A stretch of DNA of 64,000 bases from positions 216,001-280,000 of the forward strand of contig CAJHNH020006013.1 of NCBI GenBank assembly GCA_905116865.2, in the 5' to 3' direction. The stretch's first letter is position 1; every line of letters starts with the position of its first letter. Positions 47,618 to 58,969 of the stretch are shown here, piece by piece. The notes below the pieces were generated by a model, which did no database searches, had not been told where the DNA came from, and saw only the letters and a program-made list of their open reading frames with translations. Source of the stretch: Candidula unifasciata (lineage: Eukaryota; Mollusca; Gastropoda; Stylommatophora; Geomitridae). The position numbers and the translations under genes are program-made.

Positions 47618-47805
47618 GAAGCCTACACATGCAGTTCTATCCTGTCGACATCAGTATAGCCTAGAAAATGAAGACGCATGGAGACACAATCAGCGGGTGA
47701 CCAAAGAAGCCCTTCAGTGTTGACTGAAAATTCATTTAGGTTTGGACTGAAATTCGTCCTGTTAAAATTGACAGTTTGGAATAAAAATAAATTGTTGCAG
47801 CGGAA
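47618..47805 (+). other. CEP164 3' UTR
   Basis: Begins after the TGA and is expected to run to the AATAAA motifs at 47780-47785 and 47786-47791. No other coding signal. Confidence 0.65.
47780..47791 (+). terminator. polyadenylation signals (AATAAA twice)
   Basis: AATAAA occurs twice back to back, 163 bases after the stop codon. The cleavage site is not determined. Confidence 0.65.
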
Positions 47806-48109
47806 AAGGCAGTGATTGAATGAATGAAGAATGAATGACAGTAATTGATATCACTGCACTCTTTCATTCCCACGTCTGCTTCATCGGCTTCTTCAGTAGC
47901 CAGAAAAGAGTTCCTTGCTAATAGTGCCAATTGTTACCTAATTGAAAGTCCACTTATTCAAAGCATCTTCCAGATCCACTGCTCACTCCTTGTTGAATTA
48001 TCTTACCATTATATTGATGTTCCGACTGTCCTTGGGAAAAAGAATCTAAAGAGGAAATGTGGAAGAAAGGAGGGAAAGAAAAAACAAGAAGGGACTAAAT
48101 AATTGTCTC

Positions 48110-48660
48110 TTTTAAATACTCAAAGACAGAGCACAGTTAAAAAACTAGTAATTCTTTTGTCTAAACATAGAGCACATTTAAAAATTATTTTATATCAGTT
48201 AATTGTCTAAATATAGTGCACATTTAACAATTATTTTATATCAGTTAATTGTCTAAATATAGAGCACATTTAACAATTATTTTATATCTTTTAATTGTCT
48301 AAAGATGGAGCTTAGTTAAAGACTATATGTAATAATTATTTTAATTGTCTTAATACCGTGCACAGTTAAAGACTGTTATTTCTTTTAATTGTCTAAAGAT
48401 GGAGCTCAGTTAAAGACTATATGTAATAATTATTTTAATTGTCATAATACCATGCACAGTTAAAGACTGTTATATCTTTTATTGTCTAAAGATGACGCTC
48501 AGTTAAACACTGTAGTGTATATTTCAATTATCTAAACACTGAAACATATATTTCAGTTGTCTAATGTTGGATCACTTTTGAAGTCTTTAGTGTAAGCTTT
48601 AATTATCTAAAGACGGTAATGCATATTTTAATTGTACAACATCAATATTATACTATTCTA
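48110..48660 (+). repeat. degenerate ~55-60-bp tandem array
   Basis: Units share TTTTAATTGTCTAAAGATGG, GCTCAGTTAAAGACT and TATGTAATAATTATT. About nine copies, increasingly diverged toward 48660. Confidence 0.8.
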
Positions 48661-48788
48661 AATATATTTTTAGTTTTCTAAATTTTACAGTTGAAACTGT
48701 TTTTGTGTGACTGAAAATGTTAGTGAGTAAACTTTCAAATGATAACAAAGAGTCTCCACGGCAATGTGGCTAAACTGTACTTTCAGAT

Positions 48789-49568
48789 TACAGTGGTACC
48801 TCAGTATATGTCCGCTTTGTAATAAGTCTGATTCGGTATACGTCCTGTGTAGACGCGAACAATTTTGCTTGTTATACTACCCTTGTTTGAATGATGACTT
48901 GTGTCCTAGAATTTATATAATTCAAAGTAAGTCATGACACCGCACACTACCCTTGGTAACCTCTTGGGAAAAGAAACAGAGAAAAAAAAAGAAAGAAAAA
49001 ACACAAGAATTTCAGAATCCTCAAGATTTATTGGTAGGGGACTCTCCTTCCAAACTATAACATCTCCTCCTCCTCCCTTCTCAGCACCATCCTAGCAGGC
49101 ACTCGGCTCTTCTTAGGTGGAGTTAAATTTGCATTTATTTCATCAAATTGCTTTTTTATTTATGTATTTTAGTATTAAGCAATGTTTAAATTATTTTATG
49201 CAACCCGATCAACGTATAATATGCCAATAGCAATATGTTGTTTCATGGGAACAAATTAATCATTCTGCCTGTATTTGTAATGGGAAAATCTGTTTGGTAC
49301 ACATCCTGTTTGTTCCAAGGATCGGAACAGATTGAGGCAGTGTTTCCCAAACTTTTAATAGTCGCGGCGCGTTTTTTTCAATGAAAAATTTTCCACTGCG
49401 CCCCAACCTAAGTAAAAGTATGACTTCTTATGTAAGAAATAAAAAAAACAACTCATGTTTCTTCAAATATTTCGTGGCACCCATGTGAAGAGGTCGCAGC
49501 TTCCCGGGGCGCTCCAGGGTACAGTTTGGGAATCGCTGGATTAAGGAGATATACCGAGTCCCACTGTA
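48789..49568. mobile_element. TIR element (CAGTGGTACCTC type) with a nested element
   Basis: Left TACAGTGGTACCTCAGTATA, right (complement) TATACAGTGGGACTCGGTAT. An unrelated terminal-repeat element sits inside it at about 49340-49540. No transposase frame. A further single end, ACAGTAGTACCTCAGAATTC, is at 53294. Confidence 0.65.
49341..49540. mobile_element. hAT-like MITE nested in the TIR element
   Basis: Left CAGTGTTTCCCAAACTTTTA, right CAGTTTGGGAATCGCTG: inverted ends typical of hAT. Interior GCGGCGCG and GGGGCGCTCCAGGG. About 200 bp, no coding capacity. Confidence 0.75.
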
Positions 49569-49979
49569 TATCCTCATTCTGAATAACTTCTAAAGACATT
49601 TTTAATCAACAGAAAAACAGTGTTGACAGATGTGCATGATTAGATGTAATAATACAACATATTAAGGCAAAACTTTTGGCCAAGAGAAACGTGGGTGCAA
49701 GTAAAACTTTACGGGTCACTGAGTGAATTACAAAAGACAGTGAAGTTCCACACTAGAGACCACATTGCAGGTATAGATAATTTATTTCAAGCGAATGAAA
49801 GAAGTAGTAGTAGATGTAATAAAGTGGTTTTTTTTAGAGCAAATTGATATATATTCCATGTTTGGCCTTTGAAAAAAAAGCGGCTGGCACATTGTGTTGT
49901 GGTTTACAGCTAGGCTATAATATAGATGCCTTTCAGCTCAACACATCCAGTTTCATCAAGCCCCTAAATAATTCTCTTT

Positions 49980-50035
49980 TTTGACATGCTTGTTGGAGGG
50001 CAGCGAGTCTGTTAATTCTCCCACTCCAAAATGGG
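49980..50035 (-). mobile_element. GAA-ended SINE-like element, short fragment
   Basis: TGACATGCTTGTTGGAGGGC and GCGAGTCTGTTAATTCTCCC match the middle of the inverted family. Confidence 0.55.
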
Positions 50036-50130
50036 TAAGTGACATCGGGTACTGTGTTAAATAAAAGTTTTTTTAAATTAAGAGATTACATTTTATTGCA
50101 ATGGATTTCTATTTGCTATTCATGGAACGA

Positions 50131-50255
50131 TCCCCAGGGATCTCCATGTAAAGTGTGCTTGTGAACCCACTGATGCAATCCATGAAATAAACCCACAACT
50201 CTGAGAGAGCAAGGCCAACAACTTAGCCACTGAGCCACACAGACTCATTAGCATA
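50131..50255 (-). mobile_element. SINE type 2, inverted
   Basis: GATCCCCAGGGATCTCCATG, then CTTGTGAACCCACTG, and head complement AACTTAGCCACTGAGCC. Confidence 0.6.
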
Positions 50256-50669
50256 TAGGGGTACTTGTGTCTAATTTTGTGAGAGAAAGATGTGTAATGA
50301 TACCTTTTAAAATTTGTAATGTGGAGGAAAACTGTCTTCCTGTTTAACTTACTCAGCCATTGATAGCTGTTTTATAAAACTATATTTAAACAGTGTTAAA
50401 AAAACACAACAAAAAACATATGTTATCTAATGGCACCTTTTTATTATCTGATGGAAAAGCCTGTACACATAAAGACAGTCGATGACCCAGATGCAGCAGA
50501 TGTCAATTTATTGGGTGAACCCTGAAGTATTCTTATGTACAATTTGAACAATTTCACTTATTAAATTGCTAAGAATTAGCAATTTTTGTTGTTGTTGTTT
50601 AAATTATTGGATTGAATAACTAGACATGTCTGGCTATGTAATTGTTTGGTTTCTTTTGTTCTCTGTTTT

Positions 50670-51850
50670 AGCTTTTACCTGGTTGAGATATTACCTGGTT
50701 CTTTACCTGATTGTCTGCTTGAATTATTGGCTGACTGAGGTCTTGTCTGGTTGAGCTATCGTCTGGTTCCTACTGTGTAGGTTATCTGGCTGAGATCTTG
50801 TCTGGCTGAGTTAGTGTCTGTGTGATGCTGATATTTGATAAAGAGATATAGTTTGGTTAAGTTATTGTCCTGCTGAGATATTGTCTGGTTGAAGTTTGAA
50901 CATCGGACCAACATCATGGTACACGGGTAGTAACCCATAAGTTCTCAGTTCTTCTTCTAACTCAAGTCTAGATCCGAAGAAGCTCAGCACAGTGCACAGA
51001 TGCTGTAGCACCGGCAAGGATCCTGAAATACTTTAGGTAGATTTTTAACTCCAAATTTTGCTTGGGCAGCGCGGTTAGGCTACTCTTTTTGATTTCCAAC
51101 AGCCAAGGGATTTTTTATGTGCGCAACAATGCACACGGGCGTCTGATTTCACTACCCAGATACCGAGGGGGGGGGGGGGGATTACTAGAATTCCAAGTCT
51201 ACCAGCCTATACCGGGGATTGAACTCGAAACCTAATTTCACGACATTAAAGAACGTGCCGGATCCAGGGCAGCAGGCAAAGGGATTTGAAAGGAGCTAAA
51301 AATGGTGCTAAAATCCTGCTGATGGTGGCTACGGTCGACCTGTTTTGCACCTCTCCCACTACTATTGGTTGTCTGGTTGAAATATTTTCTAGCTGAAATA
51401 TTGTCTAATTGTCATTGTTTGACTGAGCTATAGTCTAGTTGAGTTATTGTTTAACTGAGATATTGCCTGGCTGAGTTATTGTTTAACTGAGATATTGCCT
51501 GGCTGAGTTATTGTTTGACTGAGCTATAGTCTAGTTGAGTTATTGTTTAACTGAGATATTGCCTGGCTGAGTTATTGTTTAACTGAGATATTGCCTGGCT
51601 GAGTTATTGTTTAACTGAGATATTGCCTGGCTGAGTTATTGTTTAACTGAGATATTGCCTGGCTGAGTTATTGTTTAACTGAGATATTGCCTGGCTGAGT
51701 TATTGTTTAACTGATATATTGCCTGGCTGAGTTATTGTTTAACTGAGATATTGTCTGGTTGAGCTATTGCTCAACTGAGTTATTGTCTGGTTGAGATATT
51801 GTTTAGTTATATAATTTTTTATCTAAAGACATGGCCTGGTTAACTGTTGT
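50670..51850 (+). repeat. 32-bp minisatellite, split by an insertion at about 50940-51360
   Basis: The regular part, 51360-51850, holds about 14 copies of GAGTTATTGTTTAACTGAGA plus TATTGCCTGGCT. Older copies (GGTTGAGATATTACCTGG and similar) lie at 50670-50900. The insert holds a G run at 51169 and a B-box-like complement GGATTGAACTCGAAACC, so it may be a SINE. Confidence 0.85.
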
Positions 51851-52159
51851 TTGACTAAACCAAAGTTTCTTATTTCAATATTGTCTGTTTGAGTTGTGGT
51901 CCAGCTGAAATATAATGTATTTGAGATACTGCCTAGCTGAATAATCTGAATGAGTTTTGTCCAGAAAAAGTCACTTTTGCCTTAAAAGATATATGATTAC
52001 TAAGCAGTGTCCAGAGCATAAATTTGTTTTGATTTATTAAGCATGTTAAATCCGTCCAGAAATGTCAGACTGTGGCTTTATATTCCCTCCATATTCTTTT
52101 TTTAAAAAAATGATTTACATTTAATTTTCTGGAGCATAAACATTTTAGTTCACTGCAGT

Positions 52160-52450
52160 GCAGATTCAGTGACTATACTGTTCTGTCACAGTTGGCAGAT
52201 TCAATGATTATACAGTTCTGTCACAGTGGGCAGATTCAGTGATTATACATTTCTGTCACAATGGACAGATTCAGTGATTATACATTTCTCTCACAATGGA
52301 CAGATTCAGTTATTATACATTTCTGTCACAGTGGGCAGTTTCAGTGATTATACATTTCTCTCACAGTGGGCAGATTCAGTGATTATACAGTTCTGTCACA
52401 GTAGGCAGATTATCTGATTATACAGATCTGTGACAGTGGACGGATTCAGT
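52160..52450 (+). repeat. 35-bp minisatellite
   Basis: About eight copies of CAGATTCAGTGATTATACAT plus TTCTGTCACAGTGGG. Confidence 0.92.
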
Positions 52451-53290
52451 TTGGTCAATTTTTGAAGATTTTATATCATTGCAGAGTACAGAGACTATAT
52501 CACAAATTATGCAGTTCGCCAGTCATTAGTCAACATATCAGCAACTACAAATACTTTTTAACAACAGCAAAATACATTGGTGTGTATCTGTAATAAGATC
52601 TACTGGCTACGGAAGGACTTTTACTACATTCTGCTCTTTCATTAATTCACCAGCTACTGGCGCAGAAATTAGGCTGCATTGCCCCTGTGGAATCAAGGCA
52701 TCAAGGAATGTCAGTACCAAAACCATTATCTTTAAAAACTAACCTTTCAAGGTTTCTTTCAAGGCATGATAACAGAAGAACATTAAAGTGTTGATAGATA
52801 TATGATTACTAGAAAGTACAAGACAAACAGAATTGCCATGCAAGCAACATATTGGTTTAGACATGTTTGTAGTTTATACCTTACAGTTTATATGCAAACC
52901 TTACCTGTTAACATAGGTGAATCACATTCTGCAACATTTGATTGCCTGAAAATCATTTTTGTTTTACATGTTGAATGTTTATATGCATAAATAGTGTTTT
53001 ATTTATCTGTGTTTAATGCCTATGTGTGTGTATAGCTGCCTTATGTAGATATTTTTTACACTTGTATAAAAATATATGCATCTTAAGTATTAGAACTAAT
53101 ATAAATTTACATTAATTTATGCTTATGTATAAGTGTATTTGTATATACCTTGTCACATTTATAATTATGCATTGGACATTTTATCAGTTTTTTTTAATAC
53201 CCCTATTGTAACATTACAAATCCAGATGTTTAAAATCAGTCAATATTTAACGACTGGGAGTGTAATATCATTTTGACAAATGAATAGTAA
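52450..53290. other. intergenic, AT-rich, nothing recognised
   Basis: No gene, repeat family or terminal repeat that I can support. Confidence 0.4.
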
Positions 53291-53434
53291 TTACAGTAGT
53301 ACCTCAGAATTCAAACACAATCCATTCTTGCTACCCGTGATGAGAACGGCATCCTGCCAAACACCTGTTAAAGCAGTAATGCTGATTATGAAATAAACAT
53401 GTCACAAAATTTGATAAAAGTCCTACAAGTTCAG

Positions 53435-53676
53435 TTTTCTTCTTCTTCGTGTTCACCAGCTGTAAACTCTGGCAGAAAGTTATGTTGTTCATCCTCTTCT
53501 GGACTGCATCAGTTTTACAGATCTGATTCATTTGTATGCAGACTGCTGGTTCCTTGCCTCTCAGGCAGATGCACTCCGACCTCAAAGGAAGCTCCTAATT
53601 AGTAGACATGCTTTTGGGTAGGCAGTGGGTCTGTTCTTGTTTTCCCTATAATAAAGCCCCGAAACCCACACAGGGA
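53435..53676 (-). mobile_element. GAA-ended SINE-like element, inverted
   Basis: Starts TTCTTCTTCTTCGTGTTCAC, with TGCCTCTCAGGCAGATGCAC, and ends CGAAACCCACACAGGG. About 40 bp lost after GGACTGCATC. Confidence 0.85.
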
Positions 53677-54144
53677 TGTTTGTTTGTAATTTTGAGTTTA
53701 ATCATTTTATATTTATTAACACATTAGATTATTCTTAGTCTTTTCCATCCAATATTTAACAATAAACTACCTACATATCGTAAACTTCATTAAGTACAGC
53801 AATTTTCTAAAGCAACGAATAATCAAATTTGTACCCATTTTTATGTGTTTACCTATGTTTTAAGGTATATTTGATACAGATGAGTGATTTTGGGAAATAC
53901 GTTACTAAGTAATTGTCTTCATATGTTTTATTTTTTTATTTTGTCATGTTAGTGCTTGAACAATGACAGAAACAGAGAAAAGAATAAATTGTAATTCATG
54001 TGACATTCCTGAGAAGATAACTATTTGAGGGTATCGACTTCATTGCACTAGGTTATTCCTGTATACCTCGATCTCTCTTCGCAGAATAGCTAGCTGCCTG
54101 CTGATAGGGTCACACAAAGTACCAACTCTGTAGTTCCAGCAATG

Positions 54145-54275
54145 ACCCCCCAGGGATCTCCATAAAAACCTGCACTCGTGAACTGAACACCACTTCGGTG
54201 AAATGAACCCATGACTTTCATAGCGTGAGGCAAATAGCTTGACCACTTTGCCGGGGGGGGGGGGGGGGCTTGATT
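54145..54275 (-). mobile_element. SINE type 2, inverted
   Basis: CCCCAGGGATCTCCATAAAA, CTCGTGAACTGAACACC, ATGACTTTCATAGCG, head complement TAGCTTGACCACTTTGCCG and a G run at 54253. Confidence 0.68.
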
Positions 54276-54349
54276 CTTTTGTATTTGAAGCATACAAACT
54301 AGCACTCTTCCAGTGTTGATAATTCACCTGGACACCAAAAGGGGCATGA

Positions 54350-54620
54350 GTAATACGGTGAGGTGAGATAAAAGAATTTTCACATGTATTGTTGTGTGTA
54401 ATGTTAAGGAGTGGATGGCTGAGTACAGGAGGAATGAGATAAGATGGAGTTTTCACATGTATTGTTGTGTGTAATGTTAAGGAGTGGCTGGCTGAGTACA
54501 GGAGGAATGGGATGGGATGGAGTTTTCACATGTTTTTGTGTCTAATGTTAAATAGTAGTTGGCTGAGTACAGGAGGAATAATCTGAGGTGAGATGGAGTT
54601 TTCACGTGTCCTGTGTGAAA
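54350..54620 (+). repeat. ~74-bp tandem repeat, three to four copies
   Basis: Copies share GGCTGAGTACAGGAGGAATG, GATGGAGTTTTCACATGT and TGTGTGTAATGTTAAGGAGT. Confidence 0.85.
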
Positions 54621-54649
54621 TGTTAAAATATGGCTGGGAAAGTGGTTGA

Positions 54650-54710
54650 GAATACTGGGCTCTTATTCAAGTTTGAATCCTCAGTAATGTGGTGGATTTT
54701 TCTATCAGGG
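54650..54710 (+). mobile_element. tRNA-like SINE head (single-copy relative of 18060-18489)
   Basis: ATGGCTGGGAAAGTGGTTGA followed by CAAGTTTGAATCCTCAG: A-box-like and B-box-like blocks at tRNA-like spacing. Confidence 0.55.
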
Positions 54711-54744
54711 GTAAAAATAAACGTACAACCTGCACAGTCTGTGA

Positions 54745-55065
54745 CAGAGCCTCCGTGGTGTTGTGGCTAGATGCTCACCTGCGAATCAGAAGGTCATGGG
54801 TTCGATTCCCAACAGTCAGAATTTTTTTTTTTAAATGACTTATGCTTCCAGGTCGACCCAGTCTAATTTGACCCAGCTTCAAATGGGTTCAGCCCAGTCT
54901 TAAATGGGTTTGACACAGCCTTAAATGGGTACCTGGTAAAGTTCTGGTAAATAAAAGTGGTCAGCTTGATTTTAACCACTTCACCCATCGAGTGCTGATT
55001 GGTCTGTACAGTTTAGGTCTAGCCCTGTATGCCCAGTTGGCTTGAAGGCATGGAGAAGGGTCTTT
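54745..55065 (+). mobile_element. SINE type 1 with triplicated internal block
   Basis: Head CTCCGTGGTGTTGTGGCTAG, B box CATGGGTTCGATTCCC. The CAGYYTTAAATGGGT block is repeated about three times at 54855-54930, then tail CCCATCGAGTGCTGATTGG and GCCCTGTATGCCC. Confidence 0.85.
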
Positions 55066-55150
55066 TACTTAAGTTTTCAGTCTTTGACGACTGCTAGCCA
55101 CGCAGCCCTAAATCCTCCACCTGTCCTAGACCGTCCTAGAGAGGTATTAA

Positions 55151-55352
55151 AGAGAAATTTGACTGGAAAGCAGAAAAACATGCACAAAACAACACAACGT
55201 AACGTTTCGGCCGGGCAGCCTTTTTCAAACATAAGTGTTTGAAAGTCACTTATGTTTTAAAAAAGCTGCCCGGCCGAAACATTACGTTGTGTTGTTTTGT
55301 GCATATTTTTCTGCTTTCCCATTTTGTTGAGCTTTTTAGTCAAATTTCTCTG
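55151..55352. repeat. long imperfect inverted repeat (hairpin)
   Basis: Left arm about 55151-55238, right arm about 55248-55352, joined by a 9-base loop (TTTGAAAGT). The best part, GCACAAAACAACACAACGTA and TTTCGGCCGGGCAGC, pairs with GCTGCCCGGCCGAAACATTA and onward. The right arm has about 16 extra bases near its end. No frame. Probably a foldback or MITE-type element. Confidence 0.9.
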
Positions 55353-55984
55353 GAATTCCTTGTATTAGCTTGACTGCAGTCGCCCCCATATTTTTTCCCT
55401 AGAGAGGTATTAAAGACACACAGTGTCATGTTTTAATGTTTTTCTCCATTGATTACTTCCATATGTATAAGCATGTTGCCGTATAGCTTGATTACCTCCT
55501 CAAGATATTAGTGATCACAAACTAAAATCAGCTTTTGTTGGTAAAAAGCATCACTGTGATACAATGATAAATCAAATCAAAAAGATGTGAGGAATGTTTA
55601 ATTGGCTTTTACTTTGTCATTTGTTTCAGCCGGTTTATTTTGACTGTATTTAAGTGTGGGTAAAGTGCTGAAATCTTTTATTGACAATCCCCCACTCCCT
55701 CCCCCAGTACCCTAAGCACAAGTGAAGCAGAATAGATTTGTCTGCTTGCGTATGAATCCTAGAAATGACAGCATTATAATTCTGCATGAGGATGTGGGAT
55801 AATATACAGATTTTCTCCAGAAATAAGACGGAGTCTTAAATAAAATTTTACCCTAAAAGGGACTTCAGGGCTTATTTTCAAGGGGCAGTATGGTATTTGC
55901 AGATACATTATTATAATTTTGCAATATTTATTTTTTAGCATTAACATCAGCAATATTATTATTTAAAAAAAAATATATATATGT

Positions 55985-56245
55985 TGGTGTCAGTGTCATA
56001 TAGCGGTTAGAGACTCGCCTGCAGATCGGAAGGTTGTAGGTTTATGTCCTGGCGGAGCCAGACTTTTTTTTATAAATGACCTTAGCCCCCACGTCGACTA
56101 AGCCTTGAGTGGGTACCAGGTGCATCCTGGGAAGTAAAAAATGGCCAGTGTGATGCTGACCACATCACCCACCTAGTGCTGATTGGTCTATCAAATGTAG
56201 GTCTAGCCCTATATGCCTAAAGGCGGGGAAGAGAGTCCTTCACTT
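55985..56245 (+). mobile_element. SINE type 1, full copy
   Basis: Head GTGTCATATAGCGGTTAGAG, CAGATCGGAAGGTTGTAGGT, GGGTACCAGGTGCATCCTGG and tail CTAGTGCTGATTGGTCTATC. Confidence 0.85.
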
Positions 56246-56344
56246 TTTTTTTTAAACTTTTCTTTTTTTATTTTTTTTTTTAAATTATACATCTGTTTCT
56301 TTAAAATTAAATATACTTTAAAACTCAATATTTTTTTAATGTGT

Positions 56345-56885
56345 TTTAACTGTAGACAATAAATTAAAATATCTGGGAACAATCATCAGATGGAAAATGT
56401 ATGACAGAGATTAAAAGCAGAAAGGGCAAGTGAAAGATGCATTTCAGAAAATGAAAAATATCTTATGCAATAAATCGCTCTCATCTAATGTCAGAAAGAG
56501 GGTGTTAAAATATTACATAGAACCTGTTCTGCTGTATGGCAGCAAATCTTAAAATGTCAGTGAACAAATTAAGAAGAATTTGGAAACAGTAGAGATGTGG
56601 ATTCTAAAACAGGTGTAACGAATACCTTGGAGGGCCAGAATAACTAACAACGATTGTTCGAAAGAAGCTAATGAAAGTAGATCTCAGTATACAACAGTAA
56701 GAAAGAGACAAACACTGTTCTTTGGCCTCATAATGAGAAGAGAGACATTGAAGAACATCATGCAACTGGAAAGATAAGTGGAAAAAGGGGTAGAGGCAGA
56801 CCAAGAGAGATGATGCTGTATGGGCTGAAACAATGGCATGGAGGGATATCATCAAGAGAGCTGTTCCAGGCACCCAAGGATGATG
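56345..56885 (+). pseudogene. decayed LINE, end of reverse transcriptase and C-terminus
   Basis: Frames read KLKYLGTIIRWKM, then KRVLKYYIEPVLLYGS, then PWRARITNN and a GKRGRGRPREMML stretch. Several stops and shifts. Relative of 18800-19045. Confidence 0.8.
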
Positions 56886-57179
56886 ATCTTTCAGCTGATG
56901 ATAAAATCAGTCCATCTGGCAGCTAATTTTAGTTATGGCTTATATTTTGGTTAGGGCTTCTGTTAGGAGCATCCTGAAAAAAAAGTATGCTAGAGCAAAT
57001 TTTGGGGGAAGCATGGTATTGTCACTGTTGGTACGAGGACACATAAATGCAAATATCTTTGTATATTAATTTTCTGATTGCAACGATTGTACATAGAAAT
57101 TGTCCGCAAATGTGATGACTGTCAAAAGCATGCAGGTTTTTGGTAAATTTTGAGCTGTTTTTAACTCTTCCAGTTTCAA

Positions 57180-57805
57180 AGAAGGCACAAACTTCTCTGT
57201 CCGTCCTTGGGGTGTAGAGGTTTGCCAGAGAGATCGCCAGGCTTCTCTGTCATTCCTTGGGGTGTAGAGGTTTGCCAGAGAGATCGCCAGACTTCTCTGT
57301 CAGTCCTTGGGGTGAAGAGGTTTGCCAGAGAGATCGCCAGACTTCTCTATCAGTCCTTGGGTGTAGAGGTTTGCCAGAGAGATCGCCAGACTTCTCTGTC
57401 AGTCCTTGGGGTGAAGAGGTTTGCCAGAGAGATCGCCAGACATCTCTATCAGTCCTTAGGGTGTAAAGGTTTGCCAGAGAGATCGCCAGGCTTCTCTATT
57501 AGTCCTTAGGGTGTAAAGGTTTGCCAGAGAGACCACCAGACTTCTCTATTAGTCCTTAGGGTGTAAAGGTTTGCCAGAGAGATCGCCAGACTTCTCTATC
57601 AGTCCTTGGGTGTAGAGGTTTGCCAGAGAGATTGCCAGGCTTCTCTATCAGTCCTTAGGGTGTAAAGGTTTGCCAGAGAGATCGCCAGGCTTCTCTATTA
57701 GTCCTTAGGGTGTAAAGGTTTGCCAGAGAGACCACCAGACTTCTCTATTAGTCCTTAGGGTGTAAAGGTTTGCCAGAGAGATTGCCAGGCTTCTCTATCA
57801 GTATT
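57180..57805 (+). repeat. 50-bp minisatellite, ~12 copies
   Basis: Unit holds CAGTCCTTGGGGTGTAGAGG, TTTGCCAGAGAGATCGCC and AGACTTCTCT. Subfamilies differ at GGGG/AGGG and TAGAGG/TAAAGG and alternate along the array, and a block at 57480-57570 recurs at 57668-57760, so multi-unit blocks have been duplicated. Confidence 0.93.
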
Positions 57806-58156
57806 AAAGTAGTATTTACCAGTATTTCATGTTTTGTACTTGTACGTTTTTATTTATTGATAGCTGATAATCAAGTTACCAGATATTTTATTTAGTTGAC
57901 AATCTAATTTGTAGGTTTTGTGTATAGATGTGTGTATATGGGCGCACATGTGTGTGAGAGTGCACACATGTTTGCTTGTTGGTGTGTCCTAAAAGTGACT
58001 TTTGTTAGTGCATTCAAAATCAAATCTGCCTAGGAAATTCTTTATCATATTATGAAGTTATTTTATTGGTTCCGAATTTAAGTTACATGATTTGTGTGTG
58101 CGTGTGTGTTTTTGTGCGCACTTCCCAGAAAATGTGTATGTGTATGTATTAGTGGG

Positions 58157-58393
<237 letters not shown>

Positions 58394-58799
58394 ACTTGTG
58401 GGTGTGTCCTAAAAGTGACATTTATTAGTGCATAAAAATCAAATCTGCCTAGGATATTCTTTGTCTTGTTATCAAGTTATTTTATTGGTTGGAAATTTAG
58501 ATTTTGTGATTTGTAAATTTTTGTATGCACTTCTCATAATTGGGGTGTGTGTGAGGGAAAGAGACTGCACATGTGGTTGAATATAGGTGTGCATTAAAAA
58601 TCAAATTTTACCTAGAAAATTCTATATCATGTTATTAATTATTTAATTATAAATCTAAGATGGTTTTGTGTTTGTATTTTTGTGTGCACTTCCCAGAAAA
58701 AAACATAGTACAATTAAAAACAAATACATCATCAACTTTGTTTAGATTGACTCTAGTGTCCAGTTTATTAATGTCTAACTGATAAATGGTCACTGTTCC

Positions 58800-58895
58800 T
58801 CATGTGGGTTTCACTGCTCCATTGTGGGGGGAGGGGGGAGGGGAGGGAGGGGGGTGATTGACCCTGGACTGCTTAACAAGCATGTCGTAAAAGAA
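58800..58895 (+). mobile_element. GAA-ended SINE-like element, 5' fragment
   Basis: CATGTGGGTTTCACTGCTCC, a G-rich run, then AACAAGCATGTCGTAAAAG. Confidence 0.6.
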
Positions 58896-58907
58896 GAGGT
58901 TAAGGTC

Positions 58908-58968
58908 ATGGGAGCTGCCGTGGTGTAGTGGGTGGACGCTAGCCTGCAGATCAGAAGGTCATGGATAC
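58908..58968 (+). mobile_element. SINE type 1 head
   Basis: GAGCTGCCGTGGTGTAGTGG, CCTGCAGATCAGAAGGTCAT, then replaced by RNase H-type sequence. Confidence 0.7.
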
Positions 58969-58969
58969 A

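Larger units (their letters stand above)
45281..47517 (+). other. last intron of CEP164, U12-type (minor spliceosome)
   Basis: The donor GTATCCTTTTT fits the U12 5' splice-site consensus RTATCCTTT exactly. Upstream of the acceptor, TTTTCTTAAC at 47496-47505 matches the U12 branch consensus TTTTCCTTAAC, missing one C. The next AG is 13 bases from the branch A and there is no pyrimidine tract between them, as expected. The intron contains a GAA-ended element and a LINE remnant. Confidence 0.85.
55815..57015. mobile_element. TIR-type element split by nested SINE and LINE
   Basis: Left end has TCTCCAGAAATAAGACGGAG and GGCTTATTTTCAAGGGGCAG; right end has GGCTTATATTTTGGTTAGGG and GGGGGAAGCATGGTAT. 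Between them lie a type 1 SINE (55985) and a LINE remnant (56345). That the two ends belong together is inferred. Confidence 0.5.

Noticed and set aside
57207..57509. 100-codon frame rich in Arg and Ser
   Set aside because: It lies wholly within the 50-bp minisatellite.
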